The translations under genes and the position numbers were made by a program. A stretch of 64,000 nucleotides of DNA. Source: Methyloversatilis sp. XJ19-49 (lineage in GTDB: Bacteria > Pseudomonadota > Gammaproteobacteria > Burkholderiales > Rhodocyclaceae). Under the pieces are notes generated by a model that searched no databases, had not been told where the DNA came from, and saw nothing but the letters and a program-made list of their open reading frames with translations. Shown here piece after piece: positions 1 through 9,937 of the stretch; the stretch's first letter is position 1; each line of letters opens with the position of its first letter. Where the stretch lies: NCBI RefSeq assembly GCF_024580145.1, contig NZ_JANINI010000012.1:95139-159138 (forward strand), written 5' to 3'.

Positions 1-648
1 CAGACGGGCAGCGATCAGCTTCTGCACGGCTTCCTGCGTCGGCACGAGCACCTTGCCGCCCATGTGACCACACTTCTTCACGGACGCCAGCTGGTCTTCG
101 AAATGCACGCCACCGGCGCCGGCGCGGATCATCGCCTTCATCAGTTCGTGGGCGTTGAGCACGCCACCGAAACCGGCTTCCGCGTCCGCCACGATCGGGG
201 CGAAGTAGTCGATGTAGCCCTTGTCGCCTTCGTAGATGCCCTTGGCGTGCTGGATTTCGTCGGCGCGCTTGAAGCTGTTGTTGATGCGGCTCACGACCGT
301 CGGCACCGAATCAACCGGGTACAGCGACTGGTCGGGGTACATCGCTTCGTACGAGTTGTTGTCAGCGGCAACTTGCCATCCCGACAGGTAGATCGCCTTC
401 ACGCCGGCCTTAACCTGCTGCATGGCCTGACCGCCGGTCAGTGCGCCGAGGCAGTTGATGAACGGCTCGTTGTTGACCAGATCCCACAGCTTTTCGGCGC
501 CGCGGCGGGCCAGCGAATACTCGACCGGGAACGAACCGCGCAGGCGATAAACGTCGGCTGCGGTGTAGCCGCGCTTGATGCCCTTCCAGCGGGGGTTCTC
601 GTCCCAGTCCTTCTGAATCTTGGCGATTTCCTGATCTTTCGTGCTCAT
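1..648 (-). CDS. aceA: Isocitrate lyase, N-terminal 216 codons (gene continues past the window edge)
   Basis: Cleaves isocitrate to glyoxylate and succinate, the first step of the glyoxylate bypass in the cytoplasm. The minus strand reads in frame from ATG at 648 to base 1 with no stop; the protein begins [15 protein letters not shown] and contains the substrate segment [11 protein letters not shown], the metal-site region [11 protein letters not shown] and the catalytic loop [13 protein letters not shown] near the window edge, all hallmarks of the family. A GAGG ribosome site lies about 7 bases before the ATG. The C-terminal part lies outside the window. Icd and AceK, which share control of the same branch point, are 4-8 kb away. 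Confidence 0.95.
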   Translation of the reverse strand, partial: MSTKDQEIAKIQKDWDENPRWKGIKRGYTAADVYRLRGSFPVEYSLARRGAEKLWDLVNNEPFINCLGALTGGQAMQQVKAGVKAIYLSGWQVAADNNSYEAMYPDQSLYPVDSVPTVVSRINNSFKRADEIQHAKGIYEGDKGYIDYFAPIVADAEAGFGGVLNAHELMKAMIRAGAGGVHFEDQLASVKKCGHMGGKVLVPTQEAVQKLIAARL

Positions 649-896
649 TGCTCATCCTCGGAGAAAAAACAAAAAACGGTCGCTCAGCTATTGCGCGCTG
701 CGCGGCCTGCATCTGAATCTGAAGCGGCTTGACGCCCCTGTCCGGTTGCGATGTCCGGACATCCTTTCGGCCATCGAGTGCTGATGCGGGCCGAACCACG
801 AAATCCGCGTTGGCATGAAGTCATGGGTGGTGACATGCAGGCCGGGCGTCCGGAAACCGACTGACAGCAGCGTCAGGCGACGATCGTGACAGACGA

Positions 897-948
897 AGTA
901 TAAAGACCCTTGGGCAAAGCAACAAGAGGTCTTCTATAAGATATAAGA
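897..948 (-). promoter_or_regulatory. Candidate aceA promoter with upstream AT-rich dyad
   Basis: On the minus strand TTGTTG (925-920), a 17-base spacer and TATACT (902-897) form a sigma70-like promoter facing aceA, leaving a leader of about 240 bases. Directly upstream (930-948) is an imperfect dyad, TCTT...AAGA, in a strikingly AT-rich block of an otherwise GC-rich region; this is the usual place for an activator site. The activator is not identifiable from sequence. A perfect palindrome ATGTCCGGACAT lies in the leader at 751-762. Confidence 0.4.
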
Positions 949-1057
949 AATATCTAATTGTTTAAAAACAATGGCTTGATGTTTGTTCGATCCACAAGGT
1001 GTGAAATAAATCCGGAAAATGCACAGATTTTGGTGCGCTGCGATACCCGGATTTACT

Positions 1058-1537
1058 TCAGATCAGTGCGCGCTTGCTCACTATGACGCCGTCGCCATCC
1101 GCATACAGATAATGTCCGGGAACGAAGTCGATGCCGCCGAAGCTGATCGTGATGTCGCTCTGGCCTTCATTGCGTTTGACCGTTTTGAGCGGATGGGTGC
1201 CGAGCGCCATCACCCCGATGTTCATCTGCGAAATGGCGGCCGAGTCGCGGATGCAGCCATAGACGACGATACCTGCCCAGCCGTTTTTCACTGCCAGCGC
1301 GGCAATCTGGTCGCCGACCAGCGCCCGGCGCATCGATCCGCCGCCATCGACTACCAGCACCTTGCCGTTGCCAGGCGTCTCGAGTGCCTTGCGCACCAAC
1401 CCGTTGTCTTCGAACAGCTTCAAGGTGCTGATCGGACCGCCGAAGGCGCAGTGCCCGCCGAAACTGCGGAACATGGGCGCGCAGACCTGCAGTTCGGCTT
1501 CGAATTGGTCGCACAGATCTGCTGTTTGTATCGTCAT
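1058..1537 (-). CDS. rraA: RraA family protein (regulator of RNase activity / HMG aldolase-like)
   Basis: A 159-residue single-domain protein of the RraA fold. The glycine-rich segment [18 protein letters not shown] and the following VVYGCIRD (Arg97, Asp98) match the conserved site of the family. Members either bind RNase E and restrain mRNA decay, or act as metal-dependent 4-hydroxy-4-methyl-2-oxoglutarate/oxaloacetate aldolases; many beta- and gammaproteobacterial copies are named RraA, but sequence alone does not separate the two. It stands alone between aceA and clpA, with a terminator of clpA just upstream. The length equals the usual 155-165 residues. Confidence 0.85.
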   Translation of the reverse strand: MTIQTADLCDQFEAELQVCAPMFRSFGGHCAFGGPISTLKLFEDNGLVRKALETPGNGKVLVVDGGGSMRRALVGDQIAALAVKNGWAGIVVYGCIRDSAAISQMNIGVMALGTHPLKTVKRNEGQSDITISFGGIDFVPGHYLYADGDGVIVSKRALI

Positions 1538-1603
1538 GATGTGTCCTTTCCCAATGGAAACACGGTAGAAGTCGGGGCAAGAAAAACGGGGTGAAAGCGC
1601 CGG

Positions 1604-1638
1604 GGCAAAAAAAGAGGCGGCCCGTGGGCCGCCTCTGC
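1604..1638 (-). terminator. Rho-independent terminator of the clpS-clpA operon
   Basis: An 11-bp perfect GC-rich stem (1613-1623 with 1626-1636, loop GT) is followed on the minus strand by a run of T (bases 1607-1613 read as A on the plus strand). It sits 15 bases after the clpA stop and before rraA. Confidence 0.85.
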
Positions 1639-1652
1639 TGTCATTGCCGGCA

Positions 1653-3923
1653 TCACGCCGGTGCGACAGCTTCCTCTTCGTCGAAAACCAGCTTCACCTT
1701 CTTGTCGGCATCGATGTCGATGGTCACCTTGCCGCCATTGGTCAGGCGACCAAACAGCAACTCGTCGGCCAGTGCCGAGCGGATCGTGTCCTGGATAAGA
1801 CGCGACATCGGGCGCGCACCCATCAGCGGATCGAATCCGGACTCGGCGAGCCAGGCGCGCAGCGTGTCCGAGAAAACCACCTCGACCTTCTTCTCCTGCA
1901 ACTGCCCTTCCAGTTGCATCAGGAACTTGTCGACCACGCGAAGGATGATCTCGCGATCGAGCGGCTTGAAGGAAATGATGGCATCGAGACGGTTGCGGAA
2001 CTCCGGCGTGAACAGCCGCTTGATGTCGACCATCTCGTCGCCCGGCTTGCGGTCGTCGGTGAAGCCGATCACCGATTTCTGCAATGTTTCCTGGCCGGCG
2101 TTGGTCGTCATGATGATGACCACATTGCGGAAGTCGGCCTGACGCCCGTTGTTGTCGGTCAGGGTGCCGTGGTCCATCACCTGCAGCAGGATGTTGTAGA
2201 TGTCCGGGTGTGCCTTCTCGATCTCGTCGAGCAGCAGCACGCAATGCGGCTTTTTCGTGACGGCTTCGGTCAGCAGGCCGCCCTGGTCAAAGCCGACATA
2301 GCCCGGCGGTGCGCCGATCAGCCGGCTGACTGCGTGGCGTTCCATGTATTCGGACATGTCGAAACGGACCAGTTCGATGCCCATGCAGTAGGCAAGCTGA
2401 CGGGCGACTTCCGTCTTGCCGACGCCGGTCGGGCCGCTGAACAGGAAACTGCCAATCGGCTTCTGCGGATTGCCCAGACCGGATCTCGACATCTTGATCG
2501 CAGTTGCCAGCGCGTCGATGGCCTTGTCCTGACCGAACACCACGTTCCTCAGATCGCGGTCGAGGTTGCGCAGCGCAGAGCGATCATCGTTGGACACGTG
2601 TTGCGAAGGAACACGCGCGATCTTCGCGACGATCTCTTCGATCTCGGTCTTGCCGATCACCTTCTTCTGCTTCGACTTGGGCAACACGCGCTGGGCTGCA
2701 CCGGCTTCATCGATCACGTCGATCGCCTTGTCGGGCAGGTGACGGTCATTGATGTAGCGCGCCGAAAGTTCCGCCGCCGAGGACAATGCGGTCGACGAGT
2801 ACTTGACGCCGTGATGCTGTTCGAAGCGTGATTTCAGGCCCTTCAGGATCGACACGGTTTCCTGGACGCTCGGTTCATTGACGTCGATCTTCTGGAACCG
2901 GCGTGACAGTGCGTGATCCTTCTCGAACACGCCGCGATATTCGGTATAGGTCGTCGCACCGATGCACTTCAGCTGGCCGGAGGACAGCGCCGGCTTCAAC
3001 AGGTTGGACGCGTCTAGCGTGCCGCCGGATGCAGCACCTGCGCCGATCAGCGTGTGGATTTCGTCGATGAAAAGAATCGCGTTCGCGTTGTCGAGCAGTT
3101 GTTTCAGCACCGACTTCAGACGCTGCTCGAAGTCGCCGCGATACTTCGTGCCGGCGAGCAGCGCACCCATGTCGAGCGCGTAGATCGTCGCATCGGCAAG
3201 GATGTCGGGCACTCGACCTTCGATGATGCGGCGCGCGAGACCTTCGGCAATGGCGGTCTTGCCAACGCCGGCTTCGCCCACCAGCAGCGGGTTGTTCTTG
3301 CGACGGCGGCACAGCGTCTGGATGACGCGTTCGAGTTCGTCATCGCGACCGATCAGCGGATCGATCTTGCCCATAAGCGCCTGCGCGTTCAGGTTCTGCG
3401 TAAAGCTGTCGAGCGCGCCACCTGCCTGGCTGCCTTCCGGCTCCTGCTCGGACTGCTCGGCCTCGGGCTTGCTCGCTGCCGCGGGTTGCGCCGACTTGGT
3501 GATGCCGTGCGAAATGAAATTGACGATATCCAGTCGCGTCACGCCCTGGCGCTGCAGGAAATACACCGCATGCGAATCCTTTTCGCCGAAGATCGCGACC
3601 AGCACATTTGCGCCGGTGACTTCCTTCTTGCCCGACGACTGGACGTGCAGGATGGCGCGCTGGATCACGCGCTGGAATCCGAGCGTCGGCTGTGTGTCGA
3701 TCTCTTCGCTGCCATCGACCACGGGCGTGTGCTCGTTGATGAAGGCGGACAACTCCTTGCGCAAGTCGTCGATGTTGACGGCGCAGGCACGCAGTACTTC
3801 GGCGGCTGAAGGATTGTCGAGCAGCGCGAGCAGCAGGTGCTCGACCGTGATGAATTCATGGCGCTTCTGCCGGGCTTCGACGAATGCCATGTGAAGACTG
3901 ACTTCCAACTCCTGCGCGATCAT
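1653..3923 (-). CDS. clpA: ATP-dependent Clp protease ATP-binding subunit ClpA
   Basis: Hexameric AAA+ unfoldase that feeds substrates to ClpP in the cytoplasm and takes N-degron substrates from ClpS. The 756-residue protein has the N-domain (1-145), D1 with Walker A GEAGVGKT (216-223) and FIDEIH (285-290), D2 with Walker A GPTGVGKT (497-504) and [13 protein letters not shown], and an IGF tripeptide loop for ClpP docking. The start at 3923 ([14 protein letters not shown]) matches E. coli ClpA and has a GGAGG site 8 bases upstream; a longer frame adds 17 residues from inside clpS and is rejected. Only one base separates it from the clpS stop, so the two are co-transcribed. Confidence 0.97.
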   Translation of the reverse strand: MIAQELEVSLHMAFVEARQKRHEFITVEHLLLALLDNPSAAEVLRACAVNIDDLRKELSAFINEHTPVVDGSEEIDTQPTLGFQRVIQRAILHVQSSGKKEVTGANVLVAIFGEKDSHAVYFLQRQGVTRLDIVNFISHGITKSAQPAAASKPEAEQSEQEPEGSQAGGALDSFTQNLNAQALMGKIDPLIGRDDELERVIQTLCRRRKNNPLLVGEAGVGKTAIAEGLARRIIEGRVPDILADATIYALDMGALLAGTKYRGDFEQRLKSVLKQLLDNANAILFIDEIHTLIGAGAASGGTLDASNLLKPALSSGQLKCIGATTYTEYRGVFEKDHALSRRFQKIDVNEPSVQETVSILKGLKSRFEQHHGVKYSSTALSSAAELSARYINDRHLPDKAIDVIDEAGAAQRVLPKSKQKKVIGKTEIEEIVAKIARVPSQHVSNDDRSALRNLDRDLRNVVFGQDKAIDALATAIKMSRSGLGNPQKPIGSFLFSGPTGVGKTEVARQLAYCMGIELVRFDMSEYMERHAVSRLIGAPPGYVGFDQGGLLTEAVTKKPHCVLLLDEIEKAHPDIYNILLQVMDHGTLTDNNGRQADFRNVVIIMTTNAGQETLQKSVIGFTDDRKPGDEMVDIKRLFTPEFRNRLDAIISFKPLDREIILRVVDKFLMQLEGQLQEKKVEVVFSDTLRAWLAESGFDPLMGARPMSRLIQDTIRSALADELLFGRLTNGGKVTIDIDADKKVKLVFDEEEAVAPA

Positions 3924-3924
3924 T

Positions 3925-4233
<309 letters not shown>

Positions 4234-4430
4234 GGCCTCATTCTAATCACAATCAACCGCTCTGCAACACGGGAATTCTACGGCTTTCAGGGGTCTTTTC
4301 CGGAGCGTCGACATGCCCCCTTATCCGCCCGGCTGGTACTCATTCCGGACGGAACCCGAGCGACACCTCCGTCGCGAACCGGGCCCGGTTGGTGGCTTGA
4401 TGATGTGCCGTACTGCACAACGAAAACGGC

Positions 4431-4618
4431 TTGACCGTTCAGGACATCTGGGCTAAAAGCCGATTTGTACTTGGTTCAAGCTCTTGCGTGATCGGATTCT
4501 CAGTCCGTTGCGGAGTTCCCGCAGGGTCGGTAGTTCCCGGAGTCAGAGCATCAGAACTTGAAGTGCACACACAAAACGGGGATTTCGGGTCATTCGAGCA
4601 GCTGAGAGGAAGACAACA
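4431..4618 (+). promoter_or_regulatory. cspA promoter and long 5' leader
   Basis: TTGACC (4431-4436), a 17-base spacer and TAAAAG (4454-4459) give a plausible sigma70 promoter, predicting a leader of about 150 bases before the cold-shock gene. Long leaders of this size are characteristic of cold-induced csp mRNAs, which refold with temperature. A strong AGAGGAAG ribosome site precedes the ATG. The fold itself was not computed. Confidence 0.45.
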
Positions 4619-4822
4619 ATGGCAACTGGCACTGTGAAGTGGTTCAACGATTCCAAAGGTTACGGCTTCATCACTCCTGACGACGGCAGCGAGGATCTGT
4701 TCGCGCATTTCTCCGCGATCCAGATGGGAGGCTTCAAGACGCTCAAGGAAGGTCAGAAGGTAAGTTTCGAAGTGACGCAAGGCCCGAAGGGCAAACAGGC
4801 GGCGAACATTCAGGCGGCCTGA
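4619..4822 (+). CDS. cspA: Cold-shock protein, CspA family
   Basis: A 67-residue single-stranded nucleic-acid-binding cold-shock domain, acting as an RNA chaperone. RNP1 is KGYGFI (13-18) and RNP2 is DLFAHF (26-31); the start [11 protein letters not shown] is that of the proteobacterial family. Monocistronic, with its own leader and a strong terminator just after the stop. Whether expression is cold-induced or constitutive cannot be told from the protein, because this family includes both kinds. Confidence 0.97.
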   Translation: MATGTVKWFNDSKGYGFITPDDGSEDLFAHFSAIQMGGFKTLKEGQKVSFEVTQGPKGKQAANIQAA

Positions 4823-4841
4823 TCGCGATACACGCGGTACA

Positions 4842-4880
4842 AAACAAAAAACCCGGTCCAGGACCGGGTTTTTTGTTTTT
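4842..4880. terminator. Bidirectional terminator between cspA and icd
   Basis: A perfect stem ACCCGGTCC/GGACCGGGT is flanked by A-run on the left (4842-4850) and T-run on the right (4868-4880), so it can end both cspA on the plus strand and icd on the minus strand. Confidence 0.92.
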
Positions 4881-4929
4881 CACTGCCGTGCGCCAGATAC
4901 TTCGCTTCGGACGCACGGGATGTGCCGGA

Positions 4930-6174
4930 CTACATGCGCGCGATCATTGCGCGACCGAATTCCGAGCACGACACTTCATTCGCACCGTCCATCAGACGGG
5001 CAAAGTCGTAGGTCACCTGCCGATCGCCGATCGCTCGTTCCATCGACGCGATGATCAGGTCGGCCGCTTCGATCCAACCCATGTGGCGCAGCATCATTTC
5101 GGCCGACAGGATCAGCGAACCCGGATTCACCTTGTCCAGCCCGGCGTACTTCGGCGCGGTGCCATGCGTGGCTTCGAATACCGCGTACTGATCGGAAATG
5201 TTGGCGCCCGGTGCAATGCCGATGCCGCCGACCTGTGCGGCCAGCGCGTCGGAGATGTAGTCGCCATTCAGATTCAGCGTGGCGATCACGTCGTAATCAG
5301 CCGGGCGCAGCAGGATCTGCTGCAGGAAGGCGTCGGCGATCGCATCCTTGACGATGATGTCGCGTCCGGTCTTCGGGTTCTTGAACTTGCACCACGGGCC
5401 GCCATCGATCGGCTCGGCACCGAATTCGTTCTGCGCCAGCCCGTAGCCGAAGTCGCGGAAGCCGCCTTCCGTGAACTTCATGATGTTGCCCTTGTGCACG
5501 AAGGTGACCGACTTGCGATCGTTGTCCACCGCGTACTGCAGCGCCTTGCGGATCAGACGTTCCGAGCCTTCGCGCGACACCGGCTTGATGCCGATCGCCG
5601 ATGTTTCGGGGAAGCGGATCTTCTTGACACCCATTTCATCGCGCAGGAACTTGATCACCTTGCGTGCGCCGTCCGACTCGGCCTGCCACTCGATGCCGGC
5701 GTAGATGTCTTCCGTGTTCTCGCGGAAGATCACCATGTTGATCTGCTCCGGGTGCTTGACCGGGCTGGGTACGCCCTGGAAATAGCACACGGGGCGCAGG
5801 CATACATACAGATCAAGCTCCTGACGCAGCGCGACGTTCAGCGAGCGGATACCACCGCCGACCGGCGTCGTCATCGGGCCCTTGATCGACACCACGTATT
5901 CCTTCAGCGCTGCCAGCGTATCTTCGGGCAGCCATACGTCCGGGCCGTACATCCGGGTGGCCTTCTCGCCTGCATACACCTCCATCCAGGTGATCTTGCG
6001 CTTGCCGCCGTAGGCCTTGGCCACCGCTGCATCGACGACGTCCTTCATGACCGGCGTGATGTCCACGCCGATGCCGTCGCCTTCGATGAACGGGATGATG
6101 GGGTTGTCCGGGACAGGTTGTCCTGCGACGATCTTTGTCCCCTCGGCGGGAATCTTGATGTGAGTTGTACTCAT
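4930..6174 (-). CDS. icd: NADP-dependent isocitrate dehydrogenase
   Basis: Oxidises isocitrate to 2-oxoglutarate in the TCA cycle. The 414-residue protein has the length and full sequence pattern of the E. coli-type homodimeric enzyme, including [12 protein letters not shown] near the N-terminus, [14 protein letters not shown], and [20 protein letters not shown]. The segment GGGIRSLNV places a serine at 111, equivalent to E. coli Ser113, the residue phosphorylated by AceK; aceK is encoded divergently next door. The shared 198-base gap must hold both promoters. It converges on cspA across a shared terminator. Confidence 0.97.
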   Translation of the reverse strand: MSTTHIKIPAEGTKIVAGQPVPDNPIIPFIEGDGIGVDITPVMKDVVDAAVAKAYGGKRKITWMEVYAGEKATRMYGPDVWLPEDTLAALKEYVVSIKGPMTTPVGGGIRSLNVALRQELDLYVCLRPVCYFQGVPSPVKHPEQINMVIFRENTEDIYAGIEWQAESDGARKVIKFLRDEMGVKKIRFPETSAIGIKPVSREGSERLIRKALQYAVDNDRKSVTFVHKGNIMKFTEGGFRDFGYGLAQNEFGAEPIDGGPWCKFKNPKTGRDIIVKDAIADAFLQQILLRPADYDVIATLNLNGDYISDALAAQVGGIGIAPGANISDQYAVFEATHGTAPKYAGLDKVNPGSLILSAEMMLRHMGWIEAADLIIASMERAIGDRQVTYDFARLMDGANEVSCSEFGRAMIARM

Positions 6175-6372
6175 GCCATCCAGCTCCTTGGTGTGTTGTC
6201 TGGTTATAGTCCCTGCGGCGGGGTTGCCGCCAGCAGGCCAGCGCGATTATCCCCCAATCGCGATTTGATGCGACACCTGCTGCACCCGCGAAGCGCGATT
6301 GCGCGGCACCGATGCCCGTCAGGCGATCTCCCGCAATAGAATCCCGATCTCCACAGACAGGGCGGACAGCAC

Positions 6373-8151
6373 ATGAATCTTCCGGCAGGCCAGAACCGGG
6401 TCGCCCATGCCATCGCGCAGGCGCTGATCGACGGCTTCGACAAGCACTATCGCCTTTTCCGCATGGTCAGCGGCAATGCCAAGGAACGTTTCGAGCAGGC
6501 GGACTGGCAGGGCCAGCACCGCTGCATCCGCGAGCGCATCCAGTATTACGACGACCGTGTGCGCGAGTGCGTCGATCGGCTGCACAACGAGTTTCATGCC
6601 GATTCGCTGGACGACAACACCTGGCAGCAGGCCAAGCTGCTGTACATCGGTCTGCTCGTGAATCATCAGCAGCCGGAACTGGCGGAAACCTTCTTCAATT
6701 CGGTCACGACAAAGATCCTGCACCGGCAGTATTTCCACAACGACTTCATCTTCGTCCGGCCGGCCATTTCGACCGAGCTGATCGAAAGTTCGCCGCCGAC
6801 CTGGCGCAGTTACTACCCGAACCAGTCAGGGCTGCGGGTGGCGATGAAAACCATCTTCAGCGATTTCGGCTGGAAGCGGCCCTACACCGACCTCGACCGG
6901 GATGTCGACTACGTGATGCGTGCCGTGCAGGCGCACCTGGGCGGCGAGTGGCCGCAACGGGAAGCGAACTTCCAGCTGCAGGTGCTCAGTTCGGCGTTCT
7001 ACCGCAACAAGGCGGCCTATGTGATCGGCAAGGCGATCAACGGCCACCAGGAATACCCCTTCATGGTGTCGGTGCTGCATGACCGCAAGGGCGGGCTGTT
7101 TCTCGACGCCATCCTGCTCGAACCCTGGCGGGTCAGCGTGATGTTCTCGCTGTCGCGCGCCTACTTCATGGCCGACATGCAGGTGCCGTCGGCCAACGTG
7201 CATTTCCTGCGCGCCCTGATGCCGAAGAAGCCGCGCTCGGAGATCTATACGATGCTCGGGCTGGGCAAGCAGGGGAAGACCATGTTCTTCCGCGACCTGA
7301 TCAATCATTTGCGCCACTCGAACGACAATTTCGTCGAGGCACCCGGCATCCGCGGACTGGTCATGCTGGTGTTCATGCTTCCGTCCTACCCTTATGTCTT
7401 CAAGATCATCAAGGACAAGTTCGGCAGCTCGAAGGACACCGACCGGGCAACGGTGAAGCGCAAGTTCCTGATGGTGAAGCAGGTCGACCGCGTCGGCCGC
7501 ATGGCTGACACCATCGAGTTTTCCGACATCGCGCTGCCGGCGCACCGCTTCACGCCCGAGTTGCTGGAGCAGCTCGAAGAGCTGGCGCCGTCGATGATCG
7601 AACGCGACGGCGACACGCTGGTGATCCGCCACTGCTATATCGAGCGGCGCATGATCCCGCTGAACATCTACCTCGAAACCGCCAGCGAGGAACAGATCGA
7701 TCACGCGGTGTACGAGTACGGCAATGCGATCCGCGAACTGGCGGTCGCCAACATCTTCCCGGGCGACCTGCTGTGGAAGAACTTCGGCGTCACCCGTTAC
7801 GGCCGGGTCGTGTTCTACGACTACGACGAGATCGAATTCCTGACCGACTGCAATTTCCGCCGCATACCGCCGGCGCCCAGTTTCGAGCATGAAATGTCGG
7901 GCGAGGTCTGGTATTCGGTGGCGCGCAACGACATCTTTCCGGAAGAGTTCGCCACCTTCCTGCTGTCGACGCCCAAGGTGCGGGCCGCTTTCCTGAAGTA
8001 TCACCGCGACCTGCTGGACGTTAAGTTCTGGCAGGAAACGCAGCAGCGCATCCGCGAAGGTCACATACAGGACTTCTTTCCGTATCCGGAGCAGCTGCGT
8101 TTTTCGCGCCGTTTCGGACATGCCGATGCGCCGTCCGGCGTGCCTGCGTGA
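6373..8151 (+). CDS. aceK: Isocitrate dehydrogenase kinase/phosphatase
   Basis: Bifunctional enzyme that phosphorylates and dephosphorylates isocitrate dehydrogenase, setting flux between the TCA cycle and the glyoxylate bypass. The 592 residues span the full family length (about 580). The conserved FKIIKDKFGSSKDTDR, VKQVDRVGRMADTIEFSDI and FGVTRYGRVVFYDYDEI segments are present, the last carrying the catalytic aspartates. It is divergent from its substrate gene icd and not in an aceBA operon as in E. coli. Its stop overlaps the GTG of the next gene (GTGA), so both are translated from one message. Confidence 0.97.
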   Translation: MNLPAGQNRVAHAIAQALIDGFDKHYRLFRMVSGNAKERFEQADWQGQHRCIRERIQYYDDRVRECVDRLHNEFHADSLDDNTWQQAKLLYIGLLVNHQQPELAETFFNSVTTKILHRQYFHNDFIFVRPAISTELIESSPPTWRSYYPNQSGLRVAMKTIFSDFGWKRPYTDLDRDVDYVMRAVQAHLGGEWPQREANFQLQVLSSAFYRNKAAYVIGKAINGHQEYPFMVSVLHDRKGGLFLDAILLEPWRVSVMFSLSRAYFMADMQVPSANVHFLRALMPKKPRSEIYTMLGLGKQGKTMFFRDLINHLRHSNDNFVEAPGIRGLVMLVFMLPSYPYVFKIIKDKFGSSKDTDRATVKRKFLMVKQVDRVGRMADTIEFSDIALPAHRFTPELLEQLEELAPSMIERDGDTLVIRHCYIERRMIPLNIYLETASEEQIDHAVYEYGNAIRELAVANIFPGDLLWKNFGVTRYGRVVFYDYDEIEFLTDCNFRRIPPAPSFEHEMSGEVWYSVARNDIFPEEFATFLLSTPKVRAAFLKYHRDLLDVKFWQETQQRIREGHIQDFFPYPEQLRFSRRFGHADAPSGVPA

Positions 8152-8741
8152 GCCGTCTCCTGCTGCTGAACAAGCCGTTCGGCGTGATCTGCCAGTTTTC
8201 CGCCGACGGTCTGCACCCGACGCTGGCGGACTGGGTCGACGTACCCGGGGTCTATCCGGCCGGTCGCCTGGACACCGACAGCGAAGGGCTGCTGCTGCTG
8301 ACGGACGACGGCGCGCTGCAGCATCGCATCACCGATCCTAAGCACAAGATGGTCAAGCGCTACCGGGTGCAGGTCGAACGGGTGCCGGACGAAGCTGCGC
8401 TGGATCGTCTGCGTGCCGGTGTGACGCTGAAGGACGGTCCGACACGCCCGTGCGCCGTGCGCCGCATCGACGAACCGGCCGGTCTGTGGCCGCGCGATCC
8501 GCCGGTGCGCCACCGCGTCGCGGTACCCACCTGCTGGCTCGAACTCGACATCAGCGAGGGGCGCAACCGCCAGGTCCGCCGGATGACGGCAGCGATCGGC
8601 CATCCGACGCTGCGTCTGATCCGTATCGCCATCGGCCCGTGGCAACTTGGTGGCCTGCAACCGGGTCAATGGCATGAAACGGAGGCCGCCAGCTTTGTGC
8701 CATCCGCCCTGCGCAGCCCCGTCCGATCTAGCGCAGACTGA
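8148..8741 (+). CDS. rluE: 23S rRNA pseudouridine synthase, RluE-like (RsuA family)
   Basis: Small pseudouridine synthase of the RsuA/RluE branch, without an S4 domain, predicted to modify 23S rRNA (U2457 in E. coli for RluE). The protein opens LLLLNKPFGVICQFS, carries the catalytic aspartate in GRLDTDSEGLLLLT and ends the core with ISEGRNRQVRRMTAAIGHPTL, all family signatures. The GTG start at 8148 overlaps the aceK stop by a GTGA, which decides the start. An insert around residues 100-125 (DEPAGLWPRDPP) is typical of RluE copies in betaproteobacteria. 197 residues. Confidence 0.9.
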   Translation: MSRLLLLNKPFGVICQFSADGLHPTLADWVDVPGVYPAGRLDTDSEGLLLLTDDGALQHRITDPKHKMVKRYRVQVERVPDEAALDRLRAGVTLKDGPTRPCAVRRIDEPAGLWPRDPPVRHRVAVPTCWLELDISEGRNRQVRRMTAAIGHPTLRLIRIAIGPWQLGGLQPGQWHETEAASFVPSALRSPVRSSAD

Positions 8742-8800
8742 CGTCGATCAATACGTACCGCTTCGTTTCCGTCACCATCCTTGCCACCTGACCGCCTGTC

Positions 8801-9235
8801 ATGATCAGAAGACTGTTTTGCCTGCTGTGGATTGCACTGAGCACCGGCACTCATGCCGCGCCGCCTGCAGTGGATCTGGCAGTCGGCATGTACCGCGTCA
8901 AGGCTGAAGTCGCGCGCACGCAGTCGGCGCGCATGACCGGCCTGATGCACCGCACCGAAATGCCGGCCGATGCGGGCATGCTGTTCGTGTTCCCGCAGGT
9001 ACAGACGCACTGCATGTGGATGCGCAACACGCTGATTCCGCTCAGCGTCGCCTTCATCGACGCGCAGGGCGTGGTCATCAACATTGCCGACATGACGCCG
9101 CACGACGAAACATCGCACTGCGCGACCCGGCCGGCGCGCTACGCGCTTGAAACGAACGCGGGCTGGTTTGCGTCCCGCAAGCTCACCGCTGGCGCAAAAG
9201 TCGCCGGGCTCGAACGCATTCCTGCACCCGAATGA
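8801..9235 (+). CDS. Secreted DUF192 family protein
   Basis: A 144-residue exported protein: signal peptide at 1-20 (hydrophobic FCLLWIALS, cleavage near THA-AP), then a DUF192 domain with [34 protein letters not shown] and NIADMTPHD, the complete family pattern. The biochemical role of DUF192 is unknown. It precedes pdxH with 11 bases between its stop and the chosen pdxH start, so the two probably form an operon, though a functional link is not evident. Confidence 0.88.
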   Translation: MIRRLFCLLWIALSTGTHAAPPAVDLAVGMYRVKAEVARTQSARMTGLMHRTEMPADAGMLFVFPQVQTHCMWMRNTLIPLSVAFIDAQGVVINIADMTPHDETSHCATRPARYALETNAGWFASRKLTAGAKVAGLERIPAPE

Positions 9236-9246
9236 AGGAGACTTTG

Positions 9247-9885
9247 ATGGATCCGACTCAGCACCGCATCGACTACACCCTCGGCAGCCTCGACGAGACG
9301 GCCGCATCCGATGATCCGATCGTGCAGTTCCGCAGCTGGTTCGAGGACGCAGGTCGCGTGGTCGAGCGCGATCCGAATGCGATGACGCTGGCCACCGTCG
9401 GCGCCGATGGTCGTCCCAGTGCCCGCATCGTGCTGCTGCGCGGCTATGGCGACGACGGATTCGTCTTCTTCACGAACTACGACAGTCGCAAGGGCGACGA
9501 GCTTGCCGGCAACCCGCACGCCAGTCTGCTGCTGTTCTGGGCGGCGCTGGAACGGCAGATCCGTATCGAGGGCAGGGTGAGCCGGGTCAGCGCGGAGGAG
9601 TCGGACGCCTATTTTTCGCTGCGCCCGCTCGGCAACCGGTTGGGCGCCTGGGCATCACCACAGAGCCGCGAGATTCCGAGTCGCGAGTCGCTGGCCGAAC
9701 GGGTCCGGCAGTTCGAGGCGAAATTCGGCTCGGCGCCGCCGCGTCCCGAGAACTGGGGTGGCTATCGTCTGCAGCCGGATGCGATCGAATTCTGGCAGGG
9801 CAGGTCGGATCGCCTGCACGATCGGTTGCTGTACCGGCGCAGCCAGCCTGGAACGGCATGGTCGCGCGTCAGGCTTGCGCCGTAA
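9247..9885 (+). CDS. pdxH: Pyridoxamine/pyridoxine 5'-phosphate oxidase
   Basis: FMN enzyme that makes pyridoxal 5'-phosphate, the last step of vitamin B6 synthesis and salvage. The 212 residues contain FMN-binding [28 protein letters not shown] and [12 protein letters not shown], and the C-terminal signature [17 protein letters not shown] followed by RLHDR. The start at 9247 ([11 protein letters not shown]) has AGGAG 7 bases upstream; a frame beginning five codons earlier at 9232 would place that ribosome site inside the gene. A weak hairpin without T-run (9910-9931) separates it from the convergent pgi. Confidence 0.96.
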   Translation: MDPTQHRIDYTLGSLDETAASDDPIVQFRSWFEDAGRVVERDPNAMTLATVGADGRPSARIVLLRGYGDDGFVFFTNYDSRKGDELAGNPHASLLLFWAALERQIRIEGRVSRVSAEESDAYFSLRPLGNRLGAWASPQSREIPSRESLAERVRQFEAKFGSAPPRPENWGGYRLQPDAIEFWQGRSDRLHDRLLYRRSQPGTAWSRVRLAP

Positions 9886-9937
9886 GGAGATTCCGTGGAA
9901 ACACCGGCCACGCCGGCAATCAGGCCGGCGTCAGACG

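Noticed and set aside
9910..9931. Terminator between pdxH and pgi
   Set aside because: An 8-bp stem ACGCCGGC/GCCGGCGT is present, but no T-run on either strand.
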